Source of the DNA: Thioalkalivibrio thiocyanodenitrificans ARhD 1
GTDB lineage: Bacteria > Pseudomonadota > Gammaproteobacteria > Ectothiorhodospirales > Ectothiorhodospiraceae
NCBI RefSeq assembly: GCF_000378965.1
Contig: NZ_KB900536.1
Coordinates: 445,583-509,582 of the forward strand
Length of the DNA stretch: 64,000 nucleotides
Reading direction: 5' to 3'
Shown: one piece after another, positions 23,492-34,778 of the stretch
Position numbering within the stretch: position 1 is the stretch's first letter
Layout: the number at the start of each line of letters is the position of its first letter
Translations under genes and position numbers: made by a program
The notes under the pieces: generated by a model
What the model saw: the letters and a program-made list of their open reading frames with translations, nothing else
Database searches by the model: none
Told to the model about the DNA's origin: nothing

Positions 23492-25762
23492 TCAGCGTTG
23501 TGCGCACGCGACGCGGTTTCGCCCTCGGTCCTTTGCCCGGTAAAGCGCCTTGTCGACCCGGTTCAGCAGCGAATCCGGATCGTCGTCAGGCGCAAGCTCC
23601 GATACGCCGAAACTGGCCGTGACGGTGCCCACGCGGTCGAACCGGAAGTCCTCGATGGTCCGGCGCACCTTCTCCGCCACCTTCGCCGCCGCGGCCAGAT
23701 CGGACTGGGGCAGCAGCACCATGAACTCCTCCCCGCCCCAACGCGCTGCGACGTCGATATTCCGGATGTTCGCGGTGACCAGTCTGACCACGTCCTTCAA
23801 CACCTCGTCGCCCACTCCATGGCCGAAGGTGTCGTTCACCTTCTTGAAGCGGTCAAGGTCATACATGATCAGCGACAGGGGGGTGCCGTACCTTCGTGCG
23901 CGATCGATCTCGTGCTCCAGTATGCGGGTGAGTTCCCTGCGGTTGGCGATGCCGGTCAGCTCATCGGTGGTGGCGAGGACACGGATCTTCTCCTCGGCCT
24001 CCTTGCGCTCCGTGATGTCCATGACGACGCTCTGGAAGTGATGGGCCTGACCGTCCGTGTCCCGCTCCACCACGGTGCGCGCGTACACCCAGCGTACCCG
24101 GCCGTCGGCGCAGACGATGCGATACTCCTGCTCGAACGAATCCGCATCGGCCTCATAATGGGTCTTGACCTCGGCGGAGACGCGCTCAAGATCGTCCGGA
24201 TGGATCATCGCGTCATACGTGGTCATCCCTTCCTGCAGATCCTCGGCCGAATAGCCGAACTGCCGGACGTTGTCCGACACCAGATCCAGCGGCCAGCCCG
24301 GCTCCACCCGCCAGCGAAACAACACGGTATTGCTGTTCTCGATGATGATCCTGTCCTTTTCGAGCCTGTCCTGGTATCGCCTGCGCTCGGTGATGTCCCG
24401 GAAGAACCACACGCGTCCGTAGTGTTCCCCATCCTGCCCATGAACCGGTGCGCTGTACCGATCGAAGGTCCGGCCGTCCCGCAGGCTGATCTCGTCCGAG
24501 GCCGTCCAGTTCGGGTCCTTGTACAGCCCTTCGACCCGTTCAAGGAACGCCGCGGGGTCAACGAGATTGTCCAGGACCGTCTGCAGGACCTGATGATCCT
24601 CGCCGGTTGCCAGCACGGGCTCGGGAATGCCCCACATGGCCACGAACCGGCGGTTGTAACTGAGGATCCGCCGGTCATTGTCGACGACGAGGATGCCGTC
24701 CCGGGACGCCTCGGTCTGTGCTTGGAGCAGCGCCTTCTGGAAAGCGATCTGCTCCGCGTTACGCACCTGCTCGGTCAGGTCAACCAGGGCGCCCACGAAC
24801 CGGGTGGGGACCCCGGCGGCATTCCGGATGATGTGGGCCCGGTCGAGCAGATGAACGTAGGCGCCGTCAGCTCGACGGAAGCGGTACTCGACGGCCCATG
24901 AGCGATCACCGCCGTGCACCGCCCCGCGCACCTTGTCGACTGCCTGGTCGCGGTCGTCGGGATGAACGAGATCCTTCCACCAGTGGAACCTCGCACCGAT
25001 CTGATCGGGGTCATAGCCGAAGGCGACCTTCAGGTTATCGTTCCACCAGAGTTCACCCGTGGTGAGGTCGTAATCCCAGATCCCGTCCCGGGTGGCCTGG
25101 CTGATCAGGTCGAAGCGTTCCCGCAACAGGAGCAACGCTTCCTCGGCGTGCTTGCGGGCCGTGATGTCGGTCTCGATGGAAACGAACCTTGTGACGATAC
25201 CGGATTCATCGTGGATTGCGTGCACCTCGATTGCCGAGCAGTGGCGTCGGCCTGATTTGCTGTAGGTGATGAGTTCGCTGTTGAAATCCTGACCCCTTCG
25301 AAGTTGCTCGAACATGAAGGCGACCGTGGCCGGGTCCGTGTCCGGACCGTGCAGCAACTGGTCGGGCCGTTTCCCGAGCGCCTCATCCATTGTGTACCCG
25401 GTGATCCGGGTGAAGGCGTCATTGACCCATTCGATGCGGGCCTGCGGATCGGCGATGAGCACGCTGCTTGAGATCCGGGCGGGGACCAGGGCGAGTTTCT
25501 CCAGCCCGTTGTTCCGGTCCATGGCTCTTCGACGCGCGACAAAGACCGCGGATCCCGCGAACAGGCTGAACAGGAATGCAATGCCCAGGGTGATCGACCA
25601 TGTTTCGCGGAGGGAGGCGATCCGTGCCTGATCACCCGCGTAGAGGATCAGGCCGGGGATCAGTGCGGCGAGAAACACCACGGTGCCCGAGATCAGGGCG
25701 TCACGCACCGGGCGAATGTGCAACCGGCGCTTGCTCGTGCAAGTGGCGGTGGATTCGTTCAT
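23492..25762 (-). CDS. membrane-anchored multi-PAS diguanylate cyclase
   Basis: A 756-residue signalling protein. Two N-terminal transmembrane helices (~24-44, ~52-72) are followed by four PAS domains (about 95-210, 220-335, 345-455, 465-580; typical starts VLIADPQARIEWVNDAF and ILVVDNDRRILSYNRRF), then a GGDEF domain (~590-750). The active site is intact (RWGGEEF), and RNID five residues upstream is an RxxD inhibitory I-site, so it should make c-di-GMP with product feedback. No EAL domain. The ATG at 25762 begins just before the membrane segment. Confidence 0.92.
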   Translation of the reverse strand: MNESTATCTSKRRLHIRPVRDALISGTVVFLAALIPGLILYAGDQARIASLRETWSITLGIAFLFSLFAGSAVFVARRRAMDRNNGLEKLALVPARISSSVLIADPQARIEWVNDAFTRITGYTMDEALGKRPDQLLHGPDTDPATVAFMFEQLRRGQDFNSELITYSKSGRRHCSAIEVHAIHDESGIVTRFVSIETDITARKHAEEALLLLRERFDLISQATRDGIWDYDLTTGELWWNDNLKVAFGYDPDQIGARFHWWKDLVHPDDRDQAVDKVRGAVHGGDRSWAVEYRFRRADGAYVHLLDRAHIIRNAAGVPTRFVGALVDLTEQVRNAEQIAFQKALLQAQTEASRDGILVVDNDRRILSYNRRFVAMWGIPEPVLATGEDHQVLQTVLDNLVDPAAFLERVEGLYKDPNWTASDEISLRDGRTFDRYSAPVHGQDGEHYGRVWFFRDITERRRYQDRLEKDRIIIENSNTVLFRWRVEPGWPLDLVSDNVRQFGYSAEDLQEGMTTYDAMIHPDDLERVSAEVKTHYEADADSFEQEYRIVCADGRVRWVYARTVVERDTDGQAHHFQSVVMDITERKEAEEKIRVLATTDELTGIANRRELTRILEHEIDRARRYGTPLSLIMYDLDRFKKVNDTFGHGVGDEVLKDVVRLVTANIRNIDVAARWGGEEFMVLLPQSDLAAAAKVAEKVRRTIEDFRFDRVGTVTASFGVSELAPDDDPDSLLNRVDKALYRAKDRGRNRVACAQR

Positions 25763-26068
25763 GGGTGACGTCCCCGAAGGAGACAGACCCGGGGCCGGGT
25801 CGGATCGCCATGCCATCCCTCGTGTTCGAATCGGAGCATGCGGAGCCCAGCCCTGATGGTGTGATGGATGCGACGGCACTAAGCAGAAACTAGCATGTGA
25901 AAGACAGGTTGCCCGCAAACCCTTAATAAGAGAATGTATTATGGGCGGTGTTACGGGTCGCAATGCCATGCCCCTTCGCCGGCATGGTTCCCCGGCCGCG
26001 TCCGGCCGTTCGTCCCGGACGGCCGGTCCGGGCGCCCCGTGCGGCGGCTTCTGTTAACATCGCGCGCC
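25763..26068. other. intergenic region between divergent cyclase and queA
   Basis: Holds the promoters of two divergent genes. Nothing else convincing: an AT-rich patch at 25920-25945 (AATAAGAGAATGTATTATGG) is the likely promoter zone. No repeat or RNA gene was recognised. Confidence 0.4.
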
Positions 26069-27127
26069 ATGCGATTGAGCGACTTCCACTATGATCTGCC
26101 CCGGGAACTGATTGCCCAGCGTCCCCTGGCCGAACGCTCGGCTTCCCGCCTGCTGTGCCTCGATCGGGAATCGGGGGCGCTGGCGGATCGGTTGTTCCGG
26201 GACCTGCCGGCGCTGCTTCACCCCGGGGACCTGCTGGTATTCAACGACACCCGGGTCATCCCCGCGCGGCTCCTGGGCCGCAAGCGGGACACGGGCGGCC
26301 GGGTGGAAGTCCTGGTGGAGCGGGTGCTGGACGCGCACCGGGTGCTGGCCCATGTGCGGGCGAGCAAGTCCCCCGCCGAGGGGGTGGTGTTGTGGCTCGA
26401 GGAGGCGGTCGAGGCCCGGGTGGAAGGGCGTGAAGGGGACCTGTTTCGGCTGTGCTTTTATGGGGAGGCGGAGGCGCTGCAACTGCTCGAGCGTCACGGG
26501 CACATGCCCTTGCCGCCCTACATCGAGCGTTCCGACACGCCCGAGGATCGCAGCCGGTATCAGACCGTATTCGCCGCCCGACCGGGGGCCGTGGCCGCGC
26601 CCACGGCCGGCCTGCACTTTGACGAAGGCATCATGGAGCAGATCAGTGCCCGGGGCGTGGAGACGGCCCGGGTGACGCTGCACGTGGGGGCCGGCACCTT
26701 CCAGCCGGTGCGGGCGGAGGATCCGGACCGCCACGAGATGCACTCCGAGTGGATGGAGGTCAGCCGGCAGGTCTGCGAACAGGTGGCGGCCTGCCGTGCG
26801 CGGGGCGGACGGGTGGTGGCAGTGGGCACCACGGCCGTGCGCAGCCTTGAGTCCGCCGCCGCGTCGGGCATACTGCGGCCCTTCACCGGGGATACGCGTC
26901 TGTTCATCAGCCCCGGCTATGAATTCCGGGTGGTGGATGCCCTGATCACCAATTTCCATTTGCCGGAATCCACCCTGCTGATGCTGGTGTGCGCCTTTGC
27001 CGGCCATGGTCCCGTCATGAACGCGTATCGCCATGCGGTGGCCCGGCGTTACCGGTTCTTCAGCTACGGGGATGCCATGTGGATCGGGGCAGTGGCACGG
27101 GATTTCAAAGGGAAGGCGGGTTGCTGA
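26069..27127 (+). CDS. queA: S-adenosylmethionine:tRNA ribosyltransferase-isomerase
   Basis: Transfers and isomerises the ribosyl group of SAM to preQ1 in tRNA, giving epoxyqueuosine. The 352-residue protein has [28 protein letters not shown], the active-site regions [11 protein letters not shown] and [14 protein letters not shown], and [15 protein letters not shown]. The ATG at 26069 is the family start; the frame is open upstream without similarity. Three bases separate it from tgt, a common pairing. Confidence 0.97.
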   Translation: MRLSDFHYDLPRELIAQRPLAERSASRLLCLDRESGALADRLFRDLPALLHPGDLLVFNDTRVIPARLLGRKRDTGGRVEVLVERVLDAHRVLAHVRASKSPAEGVVLWLEEAVEARVEGREGDLFRLCFYGEAEALQLLERHGHMPLPPYIERSDTPEDRSRYQTVFAARPGAVAAPTAGLHFDEGIMEQISARGVETARVTLHVGAGTFQPVRAEDPDRHEMHSEWMEVSRQVCEQVAACRARGGRVVAVGTTAVRSLESAAASGILRPFTGDTRLFISPGYEFRVVDALITNFHLPESTLLMLVCAFAGHGPVMNAYRHAVARRYRFFSYGDAMWIGAVARDFKGKAGC

Positions 27128-28246
<1,119 letters not shown>

Positions 28247-28329
28247 TACCGGCCTTTGCCTGAGGCGGGCCCGGGCGCGCGGCCCAAAAGCCGGTTCAAG
28301 TACGTCCCATAGACAGAGGAGTCCAGCAC

Positions 28330-28659
28330 ATGAATTTCTTCATCGCGGATGCCGCAGCCCAGAGCGGGCAGGGCCAGGGCGGGCTCGGCATCGATTTCCT
28401 GATCATGATCGCGGTGTTCTTCGCGATCATGTATTTCCTTATCATTCGCCCCCAGACCAGACGGGCCAAGGAACACAAGGCGCTCGTGGAAGGTCTGTCC
28501 AAGGGTGACGAGGTGGTCACCGCCGGCGGACTGCTCGGACGGGTGACGGAACTCGACGAGAACTTCATTCGTGTCGAACTTGCCGAAGGCGTGCAGGTCA
28601 CTGTACAGCGCCAGGCCGTGACCGCCGTGATGCCCAAGGGCACGCTCAAGGGCATCTGA
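28330..28659 (+). CDS. yajC: Sec translocase accessory subunit YajC
   Basis: A 109-residue single-span inner-membrane protein that joins SecDF. The hydrophobic helix IDFLIMIAVFFAIMYFLIIR (about residues 21-40) is followed by the conserved PQTRRAKEHKAL and a small cytoplasmic domain (KGDEVVTAGGLLGRV). GAGGAG precedes the ATG. Confidence 0.96.
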   Translation: MNFFIADAAAQSGQGQGGLGIDFLIMIAVFFAIMYFLIIRPQTRRAKEHKALVEGLSKGDEVVTAGGLLGRVTELDENFIRVELAEGVQVTVQRQAVTAVMPKGTLKGI

Positions 28660-28709
28660 CCGTCACCTGTTTCTGCCCGTACCCGTTCTGACAGTTCCCC
28701 GGACGCCCC

Positions 28710-30581
28710 ATGCTCAATCAGTATCCGCTTTGGAAGTACGTGCTCATCGTCGCCGTCGTGCTGGTGGGCGCCCTGTATGCGTTTCCCAACGTGTTCCCCG
28801 AGGATCCGGCGGTGCAGATCTCCAATTCCGCCACGGACGAGGTGGACGAGGCGACCCGCCGTCAGGTGGAGGCGGTGCTCGCCGCGCGTGGCCTCACGAC
28901 CCGGACGGGACTGGAGTACGACGGTCGGCAGGTGCTGCTGCGCTTCGACAGCACGGATGATCAGCTTCAGGCGGCGGATCTGCTGCGAACGGCGCTGGTG
29001 GGCACCAACAACGTCGTGGCCCTGAGCCTGGCGCCTGCGACTCCGAACTGGCTGGACGTGGTCAACGCGCGCCCCATGTCCCTGGGGCTGGACCTGCGTG
29101 GCGGCGTGCATTTTCTCATGGAAGTGGACATGGACGCGGTCACCACCGCGGCCCATGAGCGTTACGTGGGCGAGTTCCGCACCCTGCTGCGTGACGAGCG
29201 CATCCGCTACCTGAGCGTGGAACGGGAGAGCGACGGGGTCAGCGTGCGTTTCCGGGACGCACAGGACCGCGATCAGGCCTATGATTTCCTGCGTCGCGAG
29301 TATCGGGGCGACCTGAACTTCAGCACGTCCCAGGTGGGCGAGACGGCGATCCTCTCGGCGACGCTCAGCCAGGAGAACCTGACCGACCAGCGCCGCCTGG
29401 CTCTGCAGCAGAACATCACCACCCTGAGGAACCGGGTGGACGAACTGGGTGTCTCCGAACCCATCGTCCAGCAGCAGGGCGAGGACCGCATCGTCGTGCA
29501 GCTGCCCGGCGTGCAGGACACGGCCCGGGCCAAGGAGATCCTGGGCGCCACGGCGACCCTCGAATTCCGGCTGGTGGACGAGGACAACGACCCTTACGAG
29601 GCCCAGGCCACCGGCCGCACGCCGTCGGGCTCGCGCCTGTACCGGGAACGTGACGGCAGCCCCGTGCTGCTGCGCCGCCAGGTGATGCTCACCGGCGACT
29701 ACATCACCGACGCCTCCTCGGGTATCGCCCAGGATACCGGAGGGCCGGCCGTATTCATCAACCTGGATGCCCAGGGCGCGCGGATCTTCAGCCGGGTGAC
29801 CGGCGAGAATATCGGCAGACTCATGGGCACGGTGTTCATCGAGACCAAGACGGAGACCGTCGAGGAAGACGGTGAAATGGTGCGGCGCACCACGCGCACC
29901 GAAGAGGTCATCAACGTGGCCCGGATCCAGGATCAGCTGGGTCGTCGCTTCCAGATCACCGGACTCGAAAGTACCCGCGAGGCCCGCAACCTGGCGCTCC
30001 TGCTGCGCGCCGGCGCCCTGGCCGCGCCCATGATGATCGTCGAGGAACGGACCGTGGGGCCGAGCCTCGGCCGGGACAACATCGAACGCGGATTCAACTC
30101 GGTGGTGATCGGGTTCATCCTGGTGCTCGTGTTCATGGGCCTTTACTACCGGGTCTTCGGTCTGGTGGCCAACCTGGCGCTGGCCCTCAATCTGGTGCTG
30201 ATCGTGTCGGTGTTGTCGATGCTCCAGGCGACGCTGACGCTGCCTGGTATCGCGGGCATCGTGCTCACCGTGGGCATCGCGGTGGATGCCAATGTGCTCA
30301 TCTTCGAGCGCATACGGGAGGAACTGCGAAACGGCAACTCCCCGCAGGCGGCCATCTCCTCCGGTTACGCCCGTGCCCTTTCCACCATTGTGGACGCCAA
30401 CATCACCACGCTGATCGCCGCGCTGGTGCTGTTCATGTTCGGTACCGGTCCCATCAAGGGCTTCGCCATCACGCTGTCCATCGGGATCCTGGTGTCCATG
30501 TTCACCGCGATCATGGTGACCCGGAGCATCATCAATCTCGTCTATGGCCGCAGACGCCGCCTCCAGGCGCTGGCCATCTGA
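28710..30581 (+). CDS. secD: protein translocase subunit SecD
   Basis: Proton-driven component that pulls secreted proteins across the membrane. The 623-residue protein has one N-terminal helix, a large periplasmic region with LGLDLRGGVHFLMEVD, and a C-terminal block of five helices containing GIVLTVGIAVDANVLIFERI, the family's proton-path motif. It is 15 bp ahead of secF. Confidence 0.98.
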   Translation: MLNQYPLWKYVLIVAVVLVGALYAFPNVFPEDPAVQISNSATDEVDEATRRQVEAVLAARGLTTRTGLEYDGRQVLLRFDSTDDQLQAADLLRTALVGTNNVVALSLAPATPNWLDVVNARPMSLGLDLRGGVHFLMEVDMDAVTTAAHERYVGEFRTLLRDERIRYLSVERESDGVSVRFRDAQDRDQAYDFLRREYRGDLNFSTSQVGETAILSATLSQENLTDQRRLALQQNITTLRNRVDELGVSEPIVQQQGEDRIVVQLPGVQDTARAKEILGATATLEFRLVDEDNDPYEAQATGRTPSGSRLYRERDGSPVLLRRQVMLTGDYITDASSGIAQDTGGPAVFINLDAQGARIFSRVTGENIGRLMGTVFIETKTETVEEDGEMVRRTTRTEEVINVARIQDQLGRRFQITGLESTREARNLALLLRAGALAAPMMIVEERTVGPSLGRDNIERGFNSVVIGFILVLVFMGLYYRVFGLVANLALALNLVLIVSVLSMLQATLTLPGIAGIVLTVGIAVDANVLIFERIREELRNGNSPQAAISSGYARALSTIVDANITTLIAALVLFMFGTGPIKGFAITLSIGILVSMFTAIMVTRSIINLVYGRRRRLQALAI

Positions 30582-30596
30582 CGCGGAGTACGTTCC

Positions 30597-31544
30597 ATGC
30601 TGAATTTTGCGAATGCAAATATCGATTTCATGGGCCGGCGCCGTATCGCGCTGGTCATCTCGGCGATCCTGATCCTCGGCTCCATCCTGCTGCTGGCCAC
30701 CCGGGGGCTCAACTTCGGCATCGACTTCACCGGCGGGACGGTCATCGAGGTGGGCTATCCGGAGCCGGTGGCCCTGGAGGAAGTGCGCGAGCAGCTGGAG
30801 TCCGGGGGATACGGCCGGGCGATCGTGCAGTATTTCGGCACATCCCAGGACATCCTCATCCGCCTGGCGCCCCGGGAGGGTGAGGACTCCGCCGAGCTGT
30901 CCACCGAGGTGATCCGGGTCCTGGGGGCGGGCCCGGGCACGGACATCGATCTGCGGCGCGTGGAGTTCGTGGGGCCTCAGGTGGGCGAGGAGCTGCGCGA
31001 ACAGGGCGGACTGGCCATGCTCTATGCCATGTTCGGCATCCTGATCTACGTGGCCCTGCGCTTTGAATGGCGATTCTCGGTGGGTTCCGTGCTGGCGCTG
31101 GTGCACGACGTGCTGATCACCCTGGGGATCTTCTCCCTGATCCAGGCGGAGTTCGATCTGTCGGTGCTGGCGGCCATCCTCGCGGTGATCGGCTATTCGC
31201 TCAACGACACCATCGTGGTCTATGACCGAATCCGGGAGAACTTCCGCAAGCTGCGCAAGGAGCACGCGGAAGCCGTGATGAACAAATCAGTGAACCAGAT
31301 GCTCTCGCGCACCATCATCACCAGCGGCACCACGCTCCTGGTGCTGCTGGCACTGTTCTTCCTTGGCGGGGCGGTGATCAACAACTTCGCCCTGGCGCTG
31401 ATCATCGGCGTCCTGGTGGGCACCTACTCGTCCATCTACATCGCGGCCGCGCTGGCCCTGGTCATGGGTGTGGACCGTACGGTGATGCTGCCGGTGAAGA
31501 AAGAGGGGGAGGAGACGGCCCCGGCCGGCGAGGAACGGCCGTAA
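30597..31544 (+). CDS. secF: protein translocase subunit SecF
   Basis: Partner of SecD, 315 residues. Short N-terminal segment, first helix, periplasmic GLNFGIDFTGGTVIEV, then five helices with AVIGYSLNDTIVVYDRIREN. An Arg-rich loop and a charged tail end the protein. Stop at 31544; no strong terminator seen before the convergent gene at 31564. Confidence 0.98.
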   Translation: MLNFANANIDFMGRRRIALVISAILILGSILLLATRGLNFGIDFTGGTVIEVGYPEPVALEEVREQLESGGYGRAIVQYFGTSQDILIRLAPREGEDSAELSTEVIRVLGAGPGTDIDLRRVEFVGPQVGEELREQGGLAMLYAMFGILIYVALRFEWRFSVGSVLALVHDVLITLGIFSLIQAEFDLSVLAAILAVIGYSLNDTIVVYDRIRENFRKLRKEHAEAVMNKSVNQMLSRTIITSGTTLLVLLALFFLGGAVINNFALALIIGVLVGTYSSIYIAAALALVMGVDRTVMLPVKKEGEETAPAGEERP

Positions 31545-31563
31545 GGCCGACCCGCCGGGCAGG

Positions 31564-31929
31564 TCAGTTTTCCCGGCGCAGACGGCGGACTTCTTCCAGG
31601 GGGTCGCTCTCGTCCGAGTCAGCCCCTGCTTCCGGCGACGTCGGGTATTCCCCCCGCCGCCTGTTCTGACTCTGGCGCTGCTTGCCATCTTCGACGCTCT
31701 GGATGGTAAGCAGGGCCCACGCGGTAGCGGCGATCCAGAGCACAATGCCCAGCCCCACCACGGACCAGCCCACCGAGCCGGAACGCAGCGGCCCCCCGAG
31801 CCCCCCGTACACAAGGCTGGCGATCCCCGCTATCCAGAACACGCCGATCGGCGCTGCACAGCAACTCGCGCAGCTATAGCGGCTGACGGCCAGTGGTGGC
31901 GCCAGCAGGCTCAGACTCACTCGTGTCAT
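31564..31929 (-). CDS. small two-helix membrane protein with Cys cluster
   Basis: A 121-residue protein of unknown function. Near the N-terminus is a cysteine cluster SRYSCASCCAAP, followed by two transmembrane helices (about 27-48 and 52-73) and a charged cytoplasmic tail. The three close cysteines could bind a metal or form a disulfide. Convergent with secF with a 19-bp gap. Confidence 0.6.
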   Translation of the reverse strand: MTRVSLSLLAPPLAVSRYSCASCCAAPIGVFWIAGIASLVYGGLGGPLRSGSVGWSVVGLGIVLWIAATAWALLTIQSVEDGKQRQSQNRRRGEYPTSPEAGADSDESDPLEEVRRLRREN

Positions 31930-32149
31930 CGGACCCTCCCCCGGGTTTGCCTCGGTGGACGGCTGTTGTCGTTTTGATGGTGTTCAAGGTGCCGTCCGGG
32001 CGTGGAAACACCCGGGTGTCGACCCGGGTTGAGTCTTTCTACAACACAAGCCGATGAATGCGCAAGGGCGCAAAACCGATTCAATGGTCAATACTTAGTC
32101 ACCGGGACCGGGCCCCTTTGAATCCTGGATATTGAATATTGAATCGCCG
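31930..32149. other. intergenic region with short tandem-like repeat
   Basis: Between two minus-strand genes. It holds a low-complexity motif near the suhB stop (GGATATTGAATATTGAATCG, about 32127-32146) of the kind seen in the other gaps listed. No gene or clear promoter was recognised. Confidence 0.35.
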
Positions 32150-32929
32150 TTACCGCGCTTGGGCCAGGCGTTGCACCATGGCCTTGTAGAGCTTGGGTCC
32201 GGCAGCGACCACATCGCCGCTGGCCAGCGCATCGGCACCGCCCCTGGGGTCGCCCACCAGGCCGCCGGCCTCCTGGACCAGCAGTGCCCCGGCGGCCATG
32301 TCCCAGATGTTGAGACCGTATTCCCAGAAGCCATCCAGACGTCCGGCGGCCACGTAGGCCAGATCCAGGGCGGCGGAGCCCGCCCGGCGCACCCCGGCGG
32401 TACCGGGGAGCATGGCCCGCAGACCCTTCAGGTAGGCGTCCAGATCCTGGTCCTCGCGAAACGGGATGCCCGTGCCCAGCAACGCGCCGTTCAGGTCCTT
32501 GAGGCCGGTGACGCGAATGCGCCGGTTGTTCAGCGTGGCGCCGGCGCCTCGGGACGCCGAAAACAGTTCTTCCTTGACGGGGTCATAGACCACCGCCTGC
32601 TCCAGGCGCCCCTGGTGGCGCAGGGCAATGGACACGGCGAACTGGGGAAAGTCGTGCAGGAAGTTGGTGGTGCCGTCCAGGGGGTCGATGATCCACTGGT
32701 AGTCGCTGCTGCCCTGAGCGCCGCTTTCCTCCGCCAGGATGCCGTGATCCGGGTACGCACGGTGGATCACGCGTATAATCTCCCGCTCGGCCAGGTGATC
32801 CACCTCGCTCACGAAGTCGTTGGGCCGCTTGTCCTGCACGGTCAGCGAGTCCAGGCGGCCCATGTGACGGACAATGACCTGGCCCGCGGCACGCGCGGCC
32901 TTGATCGCGATGTTGAGCATCGGCTGCAT
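32150..32929 (-). CDS. suhB: inositol-1-monophosphatase family protein
   Basis: Mg-dependent phosphatase of 259 residues. The metal-binding motifs are present: EESG near residue 67, WIIDPLDGTTNF near 79, and NIWDMAAGALLVQEAGG near 209. In E. coli SuhB also joins rRNA antitermination complexes. Divergent from trmJ, the usual neighbour arrangement in gammaproteobacteria. Confidence 0.95.
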   Translation of the reverse strand: MQPMLNIAIKAARAAGQVIVRHMGRLDSLTVQDKRPNDFVSEVDHLAEREIIRVIHRAYPDHGILAEESGAQGSSDYQWIIDPLDGTTNFLHDFPQFAVSIALRHQGRLEQAVVYDPVKEELFSASRGAGATLNNRRIRVTGLKDLNGALLGTGIPFREDQDLDAYLKGLRAMLPGTAGVRRAGSAALDLAYVAAGRLDGFWEYGLNIWDMAAGALLVQEAGGLVGDPRGGADALASGDVVAAGPKLYKAMVQRLAQAR

Positions 32930-33044
32930 GGGAGAACCCCGAAACGGATCTGGAAAAGAGCGCCCGACACCGAGGCCAGGGCCCGCAGGCTTTCAAGACC
33001 GCGAACGATACACAACCGCACCGTCCCCGTACAAGCTCGGATTC

Positions 33045-33785
33045 ATGAATCTGCTCAAACAGACGAGAATCATCCTGGTCGGCACATCGCATCCGGGAAA
33101 CATCGGCGCCAGCGCACGAGCCATGAAGACCATGGGCCTGTCGGACCTGCGCCTGGTGAACCCGGTGCGCTACCCCAGCGCCGAGGCGACCGCCATGGCG
33201 TCCGGGGCCGATGACATGCTGGCGCATGTGCCGGTGTACCGGCAGCTGGACGAGGCGCTGGCCGGTTGCGGGCTGGTGCTCGGCACCAGTGCGCGGCAAC
33301 GCAGCCTGCGCTGGCCGGAACTGAGCCCGCGCGGAGGGGCCGAGGCCCTTGTGGAAGCGGCGGCCGGCGGCCCGGTGGCGCTTCTGTTCGGGCGTGAACA
33401 GAGCGGACTCAGCAACGAGGAACTGGACCGTTGCAGGGCGCTGGTGACCATTCCGGCGGACGAGGCCTACAGCTCCCTGAACCTGGCGGCCGCCGTTCAG
33501 GTGCTCAGTTATGAATTGCGGCTGGCAGCCCTGGCGCGGACGGGTCCGAAATCTCCGGCAGACGATCTGCCGCCGGAGGATCGGCCGGCCACCGCCGACG
33601 CGCTCGAAGGGTTCTACACGCATCTGGAGGACACCCTGATCCGGCTGGATTTCCTGGATCCGGACAATCCCCGGCATCTCATGCGGCGGCTTCGCCGCCT
33701 GTTCGGCCGGTCCACGCCGTCGGTCAACGAGATCAATATCCTGCGCGGTATCCTGACCGCGGCCGGGAAGGGGCCGCGCCGGTGA
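33045..33785 (+). CDS. trmJ: tRNA (cytidine/uridine-2'-O)-methyltransferase TrmJ
   Basis: Methylates position 32 of several tRNAs. The 246-residue SPOUT protein starts at ATG 33045, with IILVGTSHPGNIGASARAMK at residues ~8-27, LLFGREQSGLSNEEL and the C-terminal knot IPADEAYSSLNLAAAVQVLS. A C-terminal helical extension is usual for TrmJ. Upstream in-frame codons belong to the divergent promoter region. Confidence 0.95.
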   Translation: MNLLKQTRIILVGTSHPGNIGASARAMKTMGLSDLRLVNPVRYPSAEATAMASGADDMLAHVPVYRQLDEALAGCGLVLGTSARQRSLRWPELSPRGGAEALVEAAAGGPVALLFGREQSGLSNEELDRCRALVTIPADEAYSSLNLAAAVQVLSYELRLAALARTGPKSPADDLPPEDRPATADALEGFYTHLEDTLIRLDFLDPDNPRHLMRRLRRLFGRSTPSVNEINILRGILTAAGKGPRR

Positions 33786-33790
33786 CCGGC

Positions 33791-33842
33791 CTGTCAAGCG
33801 CCTGCGGCTTGCGTATAATAACTTAGTACATTACTCGGATAT
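33791..33842 (+). promoter_or_regulatory. cysE-isc operon promoter with IscR type 1-like site
   Basis: CTGTCA (33791-33796), 17-nt spacer, perfect TATAAT (33814-33819). Overlapping the start region, 33818-33842 matches the 25-bp IscR type 1 consensus at 19 of 25 positions by my count, including ATA at one end, TACTCGG near the right and TAT at the other end. This predicts feedback repression by [2Fe-2S]-IscR of the whole cysE-isc operon. Confidence 0.62.
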
Positions 33843-33853
33843 TCATGCCATGA

Positions 33854-34678
33854 ATGGACAAATCCATGTTTGACCGCATCAGGGAAGACATTCGCTGCGT
33901 GTTCGACCGCGACCCGGCGGCCCGCAACGCCTTCGAGGTGCTCACCACCTACCCGGGCGTGCACGCGGTGCTCATGCACCGCTTCAGCCACCGCCTGTGG
34001 CGCTGGCGCCTGTGCTGGCTGGCGCGCATCTTCTCCAACCTGGGCCGTTGGCTGACAGGGATCGAGATTCATCCGGGGGCACGCATAGGCCGGCGCTTCT
34101 TCATTGATCACGGCATGGGGGTCGTGATCGGGGAGACGGCGGAGATCGGCGAGGATTGCACCCTGTATCACGGCGTGACCCTGGGTGGCACCAGCTGGAA
34201 ACAGGGCAAACGCCACCCAACACTGGGCAACCGGGTGGTGGTGGGGGCGGGCGCCAAGATTCTCGGACCGCTGCACGTGGGGGACGATGCACGCGTGGGT
34301 TCCAACGCCGTGGTGCTCAAGGACGTGCCTGCCGGGGCCACCGTGGTGGGCATTCCGGGCCGGGTGATCAGCAAGCGCACGGTGGATGAGGCGCGCCGCG
34401 AGGCCATGGCCGAACGCATAGGTTTCGACGCCTACGGGCTGTCCAAGGAGATGCCTGACCCGGTTGCCAATGCCATCAATCGCATCCTGGACCACTTGCA
34501 CACCCTGGACCGGCGCGTGGATCAGAACTGCCACGCTTTGAAGGAACTGGGTGCGGATGTGGACGACTCCAGCATCCCTGAACTGGATGCCAGTGACATG
34601 GAAGGCCTGGAGGACGAGATGGGCGGTGACGCGGAGGACGATATCCGGGCGCGGAAAACCGGCGGGGGTAATACTTGA
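33854..34678 (+). CDS. cysE: serine O-acetyltransferase
   Basis: Makes O-acetylserine for cysteine synthesis, the sulfur source of IscS. The 274-residue protein has the N-terminal helical part ([18 protein letters not shown]) and the left-handed beta-helix with [29 protein letters not shown] and [20 protein letters not shown]. The C-terminal ~50 residues, rich in Asp and Glu, exceed the core enzyme. First gene before iscR, so cysteine supply and cluster assembly are co-regulated. A second ATG at 33866 is possible. Confidence 0.95.
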   Translation: MDKSMFDRIREDIRCVFDRDPAARNAFEVLTTYPGVHAVLMHRFSHRLWRWRLCWLARIFSNLGRWLTGIEIHPGARIGRRFFIDHGMGVVIGETAEIGEDCTLYHGVTLGGTSWKQGKRHPTLGNRVVVGAGAKILGPLHVGDDARVGSNAVVLKDVPAGATVVGIPGRVISKRTVDEARREAMAERIGFDAYGLSKEMPDPVANAINRILDHLHTLDRRVDQNCHALKELGADVDDSSIPELDASDMEGLEDEMGGDAEDDIRARKTGGGNT

Positions 34679-34778
34679 TCTTTTTGCTAGGTTATTGTTA
34701 AGATCCAACAAGTGCGACTTGCGATGCCTCGGGCAGAGCAGGTCCGGGCGGACTGATCGAGGACGGAGGCACCAGCAC

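Noticed and set aside
28296-31265. 989-codon open frame on the minus strand opposite secD-secF
   Set aside because: GC-rich shadow frame: secD and secF are unmistakable on the plus strand, and the antisense translation has no domain, only His/Gln/Arg-rich filler.
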